Positions 23,295 to 30,631 are shown, counted from the first letter of the stretch. The stretch is 37,105 bases of DNA from CAZEHS01 sp964424355 (GCA_964424355.1 CAYRIO010000032.1:1-37105); one strand, 5' to 3'. The notes: a model not told the origin generated them from the letters alone. Made by a program: numbers and translations.

Positions 23295-24594
23295 ACAGCC
23301 CCGTTATTCCTGCGCATTGGGGGCACAGCAAACCGTCATCGCCATCAAGCGGGCAGTGCCCATCGTCCATGCGGGCCCCGGCTGCAGTGTGAAAATCGGA
23401 GATCTGATCGGTCAGGGGGAGGGCTATGCCGGAGGAAGCACCATCCCCTGCACCAATTCCAGTGAATCGGAAATCGTCTTCGGCGGAGAAAACCGCCTGA
23501 AGGAAGTGATCGCGGGGTCCTTCCAAGTGATTGACGCGGATCTGTACGTGGTCCTCACCGGCTGCACCTCCGATATCGTCGGGGATGATGTGGGCCAGGT
23601 GGTCCGGAACTTCCAGGCGGAAGGGAAGCCCATCGTGTACGTTGAAACCGGCGGCTTCAAAAGCAACAACTATGTGAGCCACGATACCGTGCTCAAGGCC
23701 ATCGTTGAACAGTATGTGGATTCCCACGCCACGGACAGGGAAACCGTTCCGGGGTTGGTGAACCTCTTTGCCACGATTCCTTATCAGGATCCTTACTGGA
23801 ACGGCAATCTCCGGGAGCTGAAACGGGTGCTGGAAGGGATCGGGCTGAGGGTGAACACGCTATTCGGAGCGGATTCGGAAGGCGTGGCCGAGTGGCTTGC
23901 CATTCCCAAGGCCCAGTTCAACCTGGTGGTCTCCGCCTGGCCCGGCCTCGAAACCGTCAAGGATCTGGAACAGCGGTACGGAACCCCTTATCTTCAATTT
24001 CCGTATCTGCCGGTGGGCGGGGTGGAAACCACTCGGTTCTTAGAAACGGTTGCCGCCTTCGCCGGTCTGGAGCCTCAAAAGACTGAAGGGTTCATCAAAC
24101 GGGAAGAGGCCATTTTCTACTCTCATCTGGAACGGACGGCGGACTTCATGCTGGAATTCCGGTATGGGATTCCGCGAATCTTCCACACGCTGCTGGATGC
24201 CACCTATGCGGTGGGCATTTCCAAATATCTGCTCAATGAGCTGGGCATCCTCCCGGGAAAGCTGTACATCGTCGACAACACGCCGGAGTCCTATCAGGAA
24301 GCCATACGGCAACAATTCCTAAAGATTTCGGAAACCCGCAGCGCGGAGGTTGTCTTTGAAACCGATGGGGGACAGATTCAGGAGGAACTCCGAAAGCATC
24401 CCTCCGGAAAACGGGCGCTCCTGCTGGGCAGTGTCTGGGAGCGTGATCTGGCGAAGGAGATCAACGCCGATCTGTTGCCTCTCAGCGTACCCATCTCCCA
24501 TCGGCTGATCCTGAACTGCGGCTATGCCGGATACAACGGGGGCCTCCGAGTCATCGAGGATCTGTACGACCGGGTTCTGGATACGTATCGCTAG
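23278..24594 (+). CDS. nifK-like: NifK-like subunit of a nitrogenase-like reductase
   Basis: The 438-residue protein is homologous to the nitrogenase beta subunit but is shorter and lacks the long NifK N-terminal extension. Candidate P-cluster cysteines are C12 (RYSCALGAQQT), C36 (HAGPGCSVKIGD) and C96 (LTGCTSDIVGDD). Their spacings of 24 and 60 compare with 25 and 58 for NifK Cys70, 95 and 153. It should form an alpha2-beta2 complex with the NifD-like protein; the 17-base overlap implies coupled, roughly equal translation. GGGAGG precedes ATG 23278. The presence of both D and K subunits argues against the single-subunit CfbD enzymes of F430 synthesis. Confidence 0.88.
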   Translation: MSNYIEQPRYSCALGAQQTVIAIKRAVPIVHAGPGCSVKIGDLIGQGEGYAGGSTIPCTNSSESEIVFGGENRLKEVIAGSFQVIDADLYVVLTGCTSDIVGDDVGQVVRNFQAEGKPIVYVETGGFKSNNYVSHDTVLKAIVEQYVDSHATDRETVPGLVNLFATIPYQDPYWNGNLRELKRVLEGIGLRVNTLFGADSEGVAEWLAIPKAQFNLVVSAWPGLETVKDLEQRYGTPYLQFPYLPVGGVETTRFLETVAAFAGLEPQKTEGFIKREEAIFYSHLERTADFMLEFRYGIPRIFHTLLDATYAVGISKYLLNELGILPGKLYIVDNTPESYQEAIRQQFLKISETRSAEVVFETDGGQIQEELRKHPSGKRALLLGSVWERDLAKEINADLLPLSVPISHRLILNCGYAGYNGGLRVIEDLYDRVLDTYR

Positions 24595-24606
24595 AAAGGA
24601 GATTCC

Positions 24607-24984
24607 ATGCAGCACAGAATCGCCATTGCCAGCACCGACGGCAAGGTCATCAACCAGCACTTCGGTCATGCGGACCGGTATCATATCCTGGATATCTCCG
24701 AGGCGGGACATAGCTTTGTGGAAACCCGGGAAAGTCAGCCGCTATGCGGACCAGAGGGGCACACCAGCCAGGGCTTCGATGGGGTCATTGAACTTCTGGC
24801 CGACTGCCAGGGAATCTTTGTGAGCCGCATCGGGCCTGGGGCCTCGGGCTATATGAAATCCAAAGGGGTGCTGGTGTTTGAGGCCCCGTACCCCATTGAA
24901 ACCGTGGTGTCAAAAATCATCGCGGGGAATATCCTTGAAAAATACGCCCCCGAAAGGAGGGAACCCCATGTCCCCATTCGATAA
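24607..24984 (+). CDS. NifX/NifB-C-terminal-like cofactor-binding domain protein
   Basis: The 125-residue protein is a dinitrogenase iron-molybdenum cofactor biosynthesis domain, as in NifX, NafY and the C-terminus of many NifB proteins. It shows RIAIASTDGKVINQHFGHA at the start, with the conserved His of the HFGHA segment, and GIFVSRIGPGA in the middle. Such domains bind NifB-co or other iron-sulfur clusters and carry them between proteins. It lies 12 bases after the NifK-like gene and overlaps the NifB gene by 17 bases, so it is the NifX-like half of a split NifB. AAAGGAG precedes the ATG. Confidence 0.85.
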   Translation: MQHRIAIASTDGKVINQHFGHADRYHILDISEAGHSFVETRESQPLCGPEGHTSQGFDGVIELLADCQGIFVSRIGPGASGYMKSKGVLVFEAPYPIETVVSKIIAGNILEKYAPERREPHVPIR

Positions 24985-25840
24985 ACTGGCCAAACGGCAT
25001 CCCTGCTTCGGCACGGAGGCTCATTTCAATAAGGGTCGGATCCACCTGCCGGTGAGCCCGGACTGCAACATCCAGTGCAAATTCTGCAAGCGGGGGCTCA
25101 ATAAGTTTGAAGAACGCCCCGGTGTCACCCGAAAGATCCTGACCCCGGAGGAAAGTGTGGGGCTGGTCCGAAAAGCCCTGGAGCTATGCCCGGAAATATC
25201 CGTCGTGGGTATCGCCGGTCCTGGGGACACCCTGGGGACAGATCACGCCCTGGAGACCTTCCGGGCCATCCACAGTGAATTCCCAGAGCTGATCAAATGC
25301 CTCAGCACCAATGGGCTGAAACTGGCCCAGCGGGCAGAGGAAATCGCCGCAGTGGGGGTGGAGACCCTGACGGTCACCGTGAATTCCACCGTGCCGGCGG
25401 TCCTCAAGCATATCGTCACCTATATCAAGGTGGACGGCAAGGTGCTGGTTGGGGAAGAAGCGGCAAGAATCCTGATCGCTGCCCAGCTGGAAGGCATCCG
25501 CCGCATCACTGCACTGGGGGTGGTGGTGAAGATCAACATCGTCCTGGTTCCCGGGGTCAATGACCACACAGTGGAGGAGACCGCCCGAACGGTGAAGGAG
25601 GCCGGGGCCAGCGTCGTCAATATCATCCCCCTGATTCCCCAGCATGACTTCATCGCCTCTACAGAACCAACCTGCACAGAGGTGAACACAGCCAGGGCCG
25701 ATGCGGAGAAACACCTGAAGGTTTTCCGTCACTGCAAGCACTGCCGGGCAGATGCCTGCGGGGTTCCAGGGACGGGAAAGGATGTTTCAGATCTGCTCTA
25801 CAACTACGCATTTCCGGAAAACACCTTCTCTCACGGCTGA
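24968..25840 (+). CDS. nifB: NifB-like radical SAM cofactor maturase
   Basis: The 290-residue protein contains the NifB radical SAM core with CxxxCxxC ligands C33, C37 and C40 (SPDCNIQCKFC). The NifB-specific N-terminal HPCFG segment has C13, and the C-terminal HCKHCRADACG segment has C256, C259 and C264, where NifB binds its substrate clusters. NifB fuses two 4Fe-4S clusters into an 8Fe carbide core (NifB-co). The usual C-terminal NifX domain is absent here and is encoded upstream. NifE and NifN are absent from the window, so maturation probably stops at a NifB-co/L-cluster-like product. ATG 24968 has AGGAGG ahead; the frame extends to 24878 within the NifX-like gene. Confidence 0.9.
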   Translation: MSPFDKLAKRHPCFGTEAHFNKGRIHLPVSPDCNIQCKFCKRGLNKFEERPGVTRKILTPEESVGLVRKALELCPEISVVGIAGPGDTLGTDHALETFRAIHSEFPELIKCLSTNGLKLAQRAEEIAAVGVETLTVTVNSTVPAVLKHIVTYIKVDGKVLVGEEAARILIAAQLEGIRRITALGVVVKINIVLVPGVNDHTVEETARTVKEAGASVVNIIPLIPQHDFIASTEPTCTEVNTARADAEKHLKVFRHCKHCRADACGVPGTGKDVSDLLYNYAFPENTFSHG

Positions 25841-25863
25841 TTGAACCAGAAAGGAGTCCCCCA

Positions 25864-27018
25864 ATGGGAAAAATCTATCTCGATCACAGCGCCACAACGC
25901 CGGTTCGGCCGGAAGCGGCACAGATCATCACCCATTTTCTGATGCATGCATACGGCAACCCCTCCAGCGCTCATTCCTTCGGCAGGGAGGCCCGGGAAGG
26001 GCTGGCTACGGCAAGGCGACAGGTGGCGGAGCTGATTGGCGCTGCCCCTGAGGAAATCACCTTTACCAGCGGAGGCACTGAAGCCGACAATCTGGCAATC
26101 CTGGGTGCCGCCCTGAATCATCGGGGAAACAGGATGCACCTCATTACCACTGCCATCGAACACCATGCCGTACTGCACACATTTAAATACCTTGAAAGCA
26201 AAGGGTTCAGAGTCACGATCCTGCCCGTGGACCGGGAAGGGATTGTCCGACTGGGGGATGTGGAAAATGCCCTGACTGAGGACACCCTCCTGATTTCGGT
26301 CATGCACGCCAACAATGAGGTGGGAACGATCCAGCCAATCGCCCAAATCGGTTCCCTGGCCCAAAGCCGGGGAGTCCTGTTTCACACCGATGCAGTCCAA
26401 AGCCTGGGGAAAATCCCTGTGGATGTGGCGGCACTCCATGTGGACCTCCTCTCCGGCTCCGGACACAAGCTGTACGGACCCAAGGGCACTGGCTTTCTCT
26501 ATATCCGCAAGGGAATAAAGCTGAGTCCCCTGGCTTTTGGCGGGGGACAGGAACGGAAGCTGAGGGCCGGGACAGAGAATATCCCCGGCATCGCAGGGCT
26601 AGGAAAGGCGGCAGAGCTGGCTGCACTGGAGCTGGATCAGGAAGCAAGGCGTCTCACCGCTCTGAGAGACAGCCTGGCTGAGGGACTGATCAGACGGATC
26701 CCCGGCATCCGCATCAACGGCCACCGAACCCTGCGGATTCCCACCAATGTCCATGTCAGTGTGCCGGGCGTGGAAGGGGAGTCCCTGCTGCTCTCCCTGA
26801 ACGCCCAGGGCATTGCAGCCTCCAGCGGTTCCGCCTGCACCACCGGCTCTCAGAGCGTTTCCCATGTGCTGGCGGCACTGGGGTTGGGTGCAGAGGAGGC
26901 TCAGGGCTCCATACGCCTCACCCTGGGGCGGGACAGCCACGAAGATGACATCAAGAGGGTGCTGGCGGTGTTCCCGGCGGTTGTGGAACGGCTGCGGAGC
27001 ATATCACCGGTTTTTTAA
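25864..27018 (+). CDS. nifS: NifS/IscS-type cysteine desulfurase
   Basis: The 384-residue fold-type I PLP enzyme frees sulfur from cysteine for iron-sulfur cluster assembly. The N-terminal YLDHSATTPVRPEA and TFTSGGTEADNLAI, the PLP lysine in SGSGHKLYGPKG (K202) and the active-site Cys in SSGSACTTGSQ (C325) are present. It lies 23 bases after nifB with AAAGGAG before ATG 25864, and it is the last gene before the convergent terminator at 27062-27094. It probably supplies sulfur for the NifB-type and P-type clusters of the nitrogenase-like enzyme. A housekeeping role is also possible. Confidence 0.92.
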   Translation: MGKIYLDHSATTPVRPEAAQIITHFLMHAYGNPSSAHSFGREAREGLATARRQVAELIGAAPEEITFTSGGTEADNLAILGAALNHRGNRMHLITTAIEHHAVLHTFKYLESKGFRVTILPVDREGIVRLGDVENALTEDTLLISVMHANNEVGTIQPIAQIGSLAQSRGVLFHTDAVQSLGKIPVDVAALHVDLLSGSGHKLYGPKGTGFLYIRKGIKLSPLAFGGGQERKLRAGTENIPGIAGLGKAAELAALELDQEARRLTALRDSLAEGLIRRIPGIRINGHRTLRIPTNVHVSVPGVEGESLLLSLNAQGIAASSGSACTTGSQSVSHVLAALGLGAEEAQGSIRLTLGRDSHEDDIKRVLAVFPAVVERLRSISPVF

Positions 27019-27061
27019 AGTTCGGGTTCCGTTATGAATTTTTATCTGATGCCTTAACGAA

Positions 27062-27094
27062 ACAATCCTCCCGTTTTTGAAGCGGGAGGATTGT
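27062..27094. terminator. Bidirectional terminator between nifS and lpdA
   Basis: A perfect 12-bp stem (27062-27073 with 27083-27094) with a nine-base loop lies between the convergent nifS and lpdA genes. On the minus strand TTTCGTT follows; on the plus strand the tail is poor in T. Confidence 0.75.
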
Positions 27095-27105
27095 ACTGTT
27101 AGGGT

Positions 27106-28527
27106 CTATAGCTTTCTCGGTTTTGCAGGGGAAACATGGATGGCTTCTCCGTTTAGGCCAAGAATGGCCTCGTGGAGGGCCTCGCTGAGGGTCGGATGGG
27201 CATGGATCAGGGAATGGAAATCTTCGGATTTCAGTTGAGTCCGGATTGCCAGAACCCCTTCATGGATCAAATCGGAGGCGTGGGGCCCCATGATGTGTAC
27301 CCCGATGAGATGACCTTCCGGGTCTGCAACCACCTTGACGAATCCCTCGGTTTCACCGAGGGCCAAGGCCTTCCCGTTGGCAGCGAAGAGGAATTTCGAG
27401 GTTTTGATGCCCTCTCCGAAGGTTTCCCGGGCATCCTCCTCCGAGAAGCCGGCAGAGGCGATTTCAGGAAAGGTGAACGTGCAGTCGGGGACAACCTGGA
27501 GGCCCGGATGGGGGTCATGGGGTTCTATGCCCATGGCGTGTTCCACCGCACGGGTTCCTTGATAAGCCGCCCAATGAGCCAGCATGATGTCGCCGATCAC
27601 ATCCCCGATGGCATAAATACCGGGAACGTTGGTCTGAAGCGTGTCATCCACAGGTATTCCCTTTTCCGAATAGGTGATACCGGAGCATTCCAGGCCGAAG
27701 CCTTCCAGCAAGGGGTCCCGGCCCAGGGCCATCAGGACGTGCCGGGCTTCCAGAGCGATGTCCCCGGTTTTTCCGGCCGCCACGACCCGAAGCATGCCAT
27801 TGTCCGCGGGTTCAATGCGCTGGATGGCAGCATTGCCGTGGAGGGTAACACCCTTGCGCTTCAAAGAGGTGCTGAAGCGTTTTGCGATATCGCTGTCCAT
27901 TTTTCTCAGAACCACCGGTTTTCGGATCAGGATATCCACCTTCGTACCCAGGGCCGCATAAATGGTCGCGAATTCAACGCTGATGACGCCGCCTCCCAGA
28001 ACAACCATGCTTTCCGGAACGCTGTCCATGGCAAGCAGCTGGTCACTGTTGAGGACTCCCGGCAGGTCTTCTCCCGGAAGACCCAATCGGGAGGGCTTCG
28101 AACCGGTGGCGATAATGGTCCGGTCCGGTGTGAGCTCCTCTGTTGCCCCATCAGGACAGCAGACCCGGACGGTTTTGGCATTCAGGAAGGCGGCGGTTCC
28201 ACGGATCAGCCGGATGCCATTGTCCTCCAGCAGTTTTTCGATGCCGGAACGCAGCTGGGAAACCACGGTGTCGCACCGTTTTTTCAGAACCATGCCATCA
28301 ACGGTGAAGGGTCCCGTTTCCAGACCCAGGGTACTGGCTTCGCCGATAATCCGTGCGGCTTCAGCGGAACGGTACAGGGTTTTGGTAGGGATACAGCCGC
28401 GATTGAGGCAGGTGCCCCCAATTTCGTCCCTTTCAATCAGAGTGACGCTGGCGCCCAGTTGTGCTGCCCGGATTGCGGCGGTGTATCCACCCGGTCCGCC
28501 GCCGATGATCAGAATGTGTGTGCTCAT
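27106..28527 (-). CDS. lpdA: Dihydrolipoyl dehydrogenase (glycine-cleavage L-protein type)
   Basis: The 473-residue flavoprotein is a complete lipoamide dehydrogenase. The FAD motif GGGPGGYTAAIRAAQLG is at about 9-25, the redox disulfide is in GGTCLNRGCIPTK (near residue 40), and the NAD-binding VVLGGGVISVEFA follows. The C-terminal HAHPTLSEALHEA base motif is intact, unlike the flavoprotein at 3883. It reoxidises dihydrolipoyl groups. The tandem glycine riboswitch immediately upstream indicates service in the glycine cleavage or glycine reductase pathway rather than in pyruvate oxidation. GGAGG precedes ATG 28527. No gcvT, gcvH or gcvP gene is adjacent. Confidence 0.93.
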   Translation of the reverse strand: MSTHILIIGGGPGGYTAAIRAAQLGASVTLIERDEIGGTCLNRGCIPTKTLYRSAEAARIIGEASTLGLETGPFTVDGMVLKKRCDTVVSQLRSGIEKLLEDNGIRLIRGTAAFLNAKTVRVCCPDGATEELTPDRTIIATGSKPSRLGLPGEDLPGVLNSDQLLAMDSVPESMVVLGGGVISVEFATIYAALGTKVDILIRKPVVLRKMDSDIAKRFSTSLKRKGVTLHGNAAIQRIEPADNGMLRVVAAGKTGDIALEARHVLMALGRDPLLEGFGLECSGITYSEKGIPVDDTLQTNVPGIYAIGDVIGDIMLAHWAAYQGTRAVEHAMGIEPHDPHPGLQVVPDCTFTFPEIASAGFSEEDARETFGEGIKTSKFLFAANGKALALGETEGFVKVVADPEGHLIGVHIMGPHASDLIHEGVLAIRTQLKSEDFHSLIHAHPTLSEALHEAILGLNGEAIHVSPAKPRKL

Positions 28528-28545
28528 ATTTCCTCCTCAAGGTAT

Positions 28546-28581
28546 AAAAAAGAACGCAAAGCGTTGCGGCCCTTGCGTTCT
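28546..28581 (-). terminator. Riboswitch-associated terminator before lpdA
   Basis: On the minus strand AGAACGCAA (28581-28573) pairs with TTGCGTTCT (28559-28551). TTTTTT follows. It lies between the second glycine aptamer and the lpdA ribosome binding site. Confidence 0.85.
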
Positions 28582-28752
28582 CTGTTTAATGACCTGAGAG
28601 ATTCACGCCTGTCAGCGCTTGCTCCTTCGGTGCCCATTCAAGGGCTCTTCAGAGATCCATCCGATATCGGTGCTTTTGCCTGAAAGATTCCAGCTGTACT
28701 GGGTGGTACTGGCTGTTGCCTCTTCGGCTCCTGATAAACAGGATCTCCCGAT
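28582..28752 (-). promoter_or_regulatory. Tandem glycine riboswitch controlling lpdA
   Basis: Read on the minus strand, two glycine aptamers occur in series. The first runs from GGGAGATCCTG through GAGCCGAAGAGGCAAC to AATCTTTCAGGCAAAAG. The second runs from GGATCTCTGAAGAG through GCACCGAAGGAGCAAG to AATCTCTCAGG. The spacing and short linker match the cooperative tandem class. Members in front of gcv genes are normally ON switches at high glycine. Confidence 0.93.
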
Positions 28753-28786
28753 AACGTCATCTGGTCCATCATATGTTATTCAGAAA

Positions 28787-28815
28787 ATTCTAACAGAAAT
28801 TAAATGAGGAGTCAA
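28787..28815 (-). promoter_or_regulatory. Predicted promoter of the glycine riboswitch-lpdA transcript
   Basis: On the minus strand TTGACT (28815-28810) and TAGAAT (28792-28787) are separated by 17 bases, about 35 bases before the first aptamer. Confidence 0.75.
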
Positions 28816-28888
28816 GGAAGGAACGCAGGGAAGGGGCGAGGCTGAGAGGATATTAGGCGCAAATAATCCTAAGAAAACGAAAACAGGG

Positions 28889-28917
28889 TTGACACCGAGT
28901 AAATCACCATGTATAGT
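28889..28917 (+). promoter_or_regulatory. Predicted promoter of the metNIQ riboswitch operon
   Basis: TTGACA (28889-28894) and TATAGT (28912-28917) have a 17-base spacer, about 45 bases before the SAM-I aptamer. Confidence 0.8.
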
Positions 28918-28921
28918 ATGT

Positions 28922-28948
28922 AATATAAAACATATAAACATTATATGT
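28922..28948. promoter_or_regulatory. Variant sulfur-region motif over the metNIQ start site
   Basis: The unit ACATATAAA of the shared motif occurs here after TATAAA. With TTATATGT it also forms an inverted repeat (28930-28937 and 28941-28948). It covers the predicted transcription start, as at cysK. Confidence 0.4.
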
Positions 28949-28960
28949 TAACTGAATAAA

Positions 28961-29067
28961 CTCTTATCGAGAGTGGCGGAGGGACTGGCCCTATGAAGCC
29001 CGGCAACCAGCGATTAAGTTCGCAAGGTGCCAATTCCAGCAGTACGCAAGTACTGAAAGATGAGAGA
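28961..29067 (+). promoter_or_regulatory. SAM-I (S-box) riboswitch aptamer controlling metNIQ
   Basis: All S-box hallmarks are present: CTCTTATCGAGAGTGGCGGA, GGGACTGGCCC, GAAGCCCGGCAACCAGCGATT, AAGGTGCCAATTCCAGCAG and AGATGAGAG. A terminator hairpin follows at 29092-29126. Confidence 0.96.
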
Positions 29068-29091
29068 GGTCTGCGGATGCATTTCCGTACG

Positions 29092-29126
29092 AACAGCCTC
29101 TTTCTTCTACTTAGAAAGAGGCTGTT
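29092..29126 (+). terminator. Riboswitch terminator before metN
   Basis: A perfect 14-bp stem (29092-29105 with 29113-29126) with a seven-base loop is followed by TGCGTT. The U-tract is modest but the position is right for the expression platform. Confidence 0.8.
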
Positions 29127-29186
29127 TGCGTTAACAGACAAAGTGCCGACTGGAACAGACCAGAGGCAGGAAAGGAGGATGACACC

Positions 29187-29966
29187 ATGATTCAAATCCA
29201 GGATTTACAGAAAGTCTACAAGTCTCATAACACGGAAGTACAGGCATTGGATGGGGTCACCCTTGAAATCGGCAGGGGCGATATCTTCGGCGTCATCGGA
29301 TTCAGCGGCGCAGGTAAATCCAGTCTGATCCGGTGCATCAACAGGCTGGAGGAGCCGGACAGCGGCACCATCACGATTGGCGGCACAGACATCACCGCCC
29401 TGAGTAAGGAGAACCTCCGTCATGCCCGCAGCAAGATCGGCATGATCTTTCAGCACTTCAACCTCTTTGATTCCCGAACGGTTCTACAAAACGTGGCCTT
29501 TCCACTGGAGGTGGCGGGATATCCCCAAAACCGCATCGAGGAACGGGCACGGGAAATCATTGAGCTGGTAGGCCTTTCGGATAAAACAGATGTCTATCCC
29601 TCGCAGCTCAGCGGCGGACAGAAGCAGCGGGTCGGCATCGCCAGAGCCCTGGCAAACGAGCCGGATGTGCTGCTGTGCGATGAAGCCACTTCGGCCCTGG
29701 ACCCCCAAACCACCTTCTCCATCCTGGAGCTTCTGGGGGATCTGAACAAGAAGCTGAATCTGACCATTCTTCTCATCACCCACGAGCTGGACGTCCTCCG
29801 GTACATCTGCAACCAGATGGCGGTCATCGAAAACGGCCGGATTGTGGAAACGGGTCCGGTGAGGAACCTCTTCAAAAATCCGGAGAGTGAAACCGGACGC
29901 CGGTTTGTTCAAATCCTGGAGAATTTCAGAAGCAATGAAGCCTTTGAAAGGGGGGAAGGCATATGA
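29187..29966 (+). CDS. metN: Methionine ABC transporter ATP-binding protein MetN (short form)
   Basis: The 259-residue ATPase has a Walker A (GFSGAGKSS, 38-46), the MetN-typical IRCINRLEEPDSG and FQHFNLFDSRTV, a signature LSGGQKQR and a Walker B VLLCDEATSALD. Typical MetN proteins are about 340 residues because of a C-terminal NIL domain that binds methionine and inhibits uptake. This protein ends about 20 residues after the conserved ENGRIVETGP segment, so the NIL domain appears to be missing. Control would then rest on the riboswitch alone. The stop overlaps the permease start by four bases. Confidence 0.9.
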   Translation: MIQIQDLQKVYKSHNTEVQALDGVTLEIGRGDIFGVIGFSGAGKSSLIRCINRLEEPDSGTITIGGTDITALSKENLRHARSKIGMIFQHFNLFDSRTVLQNVAFPLEVAGYPQNRIEERAREIIELVGLSDKTDVYPSQLSGGQKQRVGIARALANEPDVLLCDEATSALDPQTTFSILELLGDLNKKLNLTILLITHELDVLRYICNQMAVIENGRIVETGPVRNLFKNPESETGRRFVQILENFRSNEAFERGEGI

Positions 29967-30631
29967 GCGCAGATCTGCCCGGCCTTGTTTGGACAGCCCT
30001 TGGTGAAACGACCTACATGACAGTGGTTTCCACAGTCATTGCGCTCCTGCTGGGGCTTCCCCTTGGCATCATCCTGGTCATTACGGACAAAGGCCATCTG
30101 CTGGACAACCCCAAAGTGAACAGCCTTTTGGGAACTCTGATCAATGCCCTTCGGTCCTTCCCATCCCTGATCCTGATTATCCTGCTGCTTCCGCTTTCCA
30201 GACTGATTGTCGGAACCACGCTGGGTTCAACGGCGGCGATTGTTCCACTTTCTATCGGATCAGCTCCCTTTGTGGCCCGGATTTTCGAAAACAGCCTGAA
30301 GCAGGTGGAACGGGGCAAAATTGAAGCGGCGCTCTCCATGGGGGCCAGCACGAAGAAAATCATCACCGATGTCCTGATTCCCGAAGCGCTGCCTTCACTG
30401 GTGCGGGGATTCACGATATCCGTCATCACCATCATCGGATTCACCACCATCGCCGGGGTCATCGGCGGCGGCGGCCTTGGCAGCCTGGCCATTCGCTTCG
30501 GCTATCAGCGGTATCGGGACGATATCATGGTGGCCACGGTCCTGATCCTCATTCTGATGGTTCAGGGCGTTCAAAAGGGCGGCGATCTGGTCGCGGCCCG
30601 CATCAATAAGAAGCGCCATAAATTTGACTGA
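29963..30631 (+). CDS. metI (permease): Methionine ABC transporter permease MetI
   Basis: The 222-residue permease has about five transmembrane helices and an EAA loop reading EAALSMGASTKKIITDVLIPEA (about residues 122-143). The MetI-typical NALRSFPSLILIILLLPLSR and GFTTIAGVIGGGGLGSLAIRFGYQR segments are present. It overlaps metN by four bases (ATGA) and is followed by metQ 65 bases later. Together they form a complete methionine importer under the SAM-I riboswitch. Confidence 0.94.
   Translation: MSADLPGLVWTALGETTYMTVVSTVIALLLGLPLGIILVITDKGHLLDNPKVNSLLGTLINALRSFPSLILIILLLPLSRLIVGTTLGSTAAIVPLSIGSAPFVARIFENSLKQVERGKIEAALSMGASTKKIITDVLIPEALPSLVRGFTISVITIIGFTTIAGVIGGGGLGSLAIRFGYQRYRDDIMVATVLILILMVQGVQKGGDLVAARINKKRHKFD

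Noticed and set aside
20926..24594. F430 (CfbCD) or protochlorophyllide/chlorophyllide reductase (BchLNB) genes
   Set aside because: CfbD is a single catalytic subunit, whereas here D and K subunits are both present together with NifB. No tetrapyrrole genes are nearby.
20926..27018. A conventional nitrogen fixation (nif) cluster
   Set aside because: NifE, NifN and NifV are missing, the region matching the NifD His442 ligand lacks a His, and control is by SAM with only sulfur genes around.
28661..28670. CCGATATCGG, identical to the core of the fic operator
   Set aside because: It lies within the linker between the two glycine aptamers and lacks the flanking inverted repeat, so I treat it as coincidence.
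27172..28683. 503-codon plus-strand frame antisense to lpdA
   Set aside because: It has no domain signature and overlaps lpdA and its riboswitch throughout, so it is an antisense shadow.
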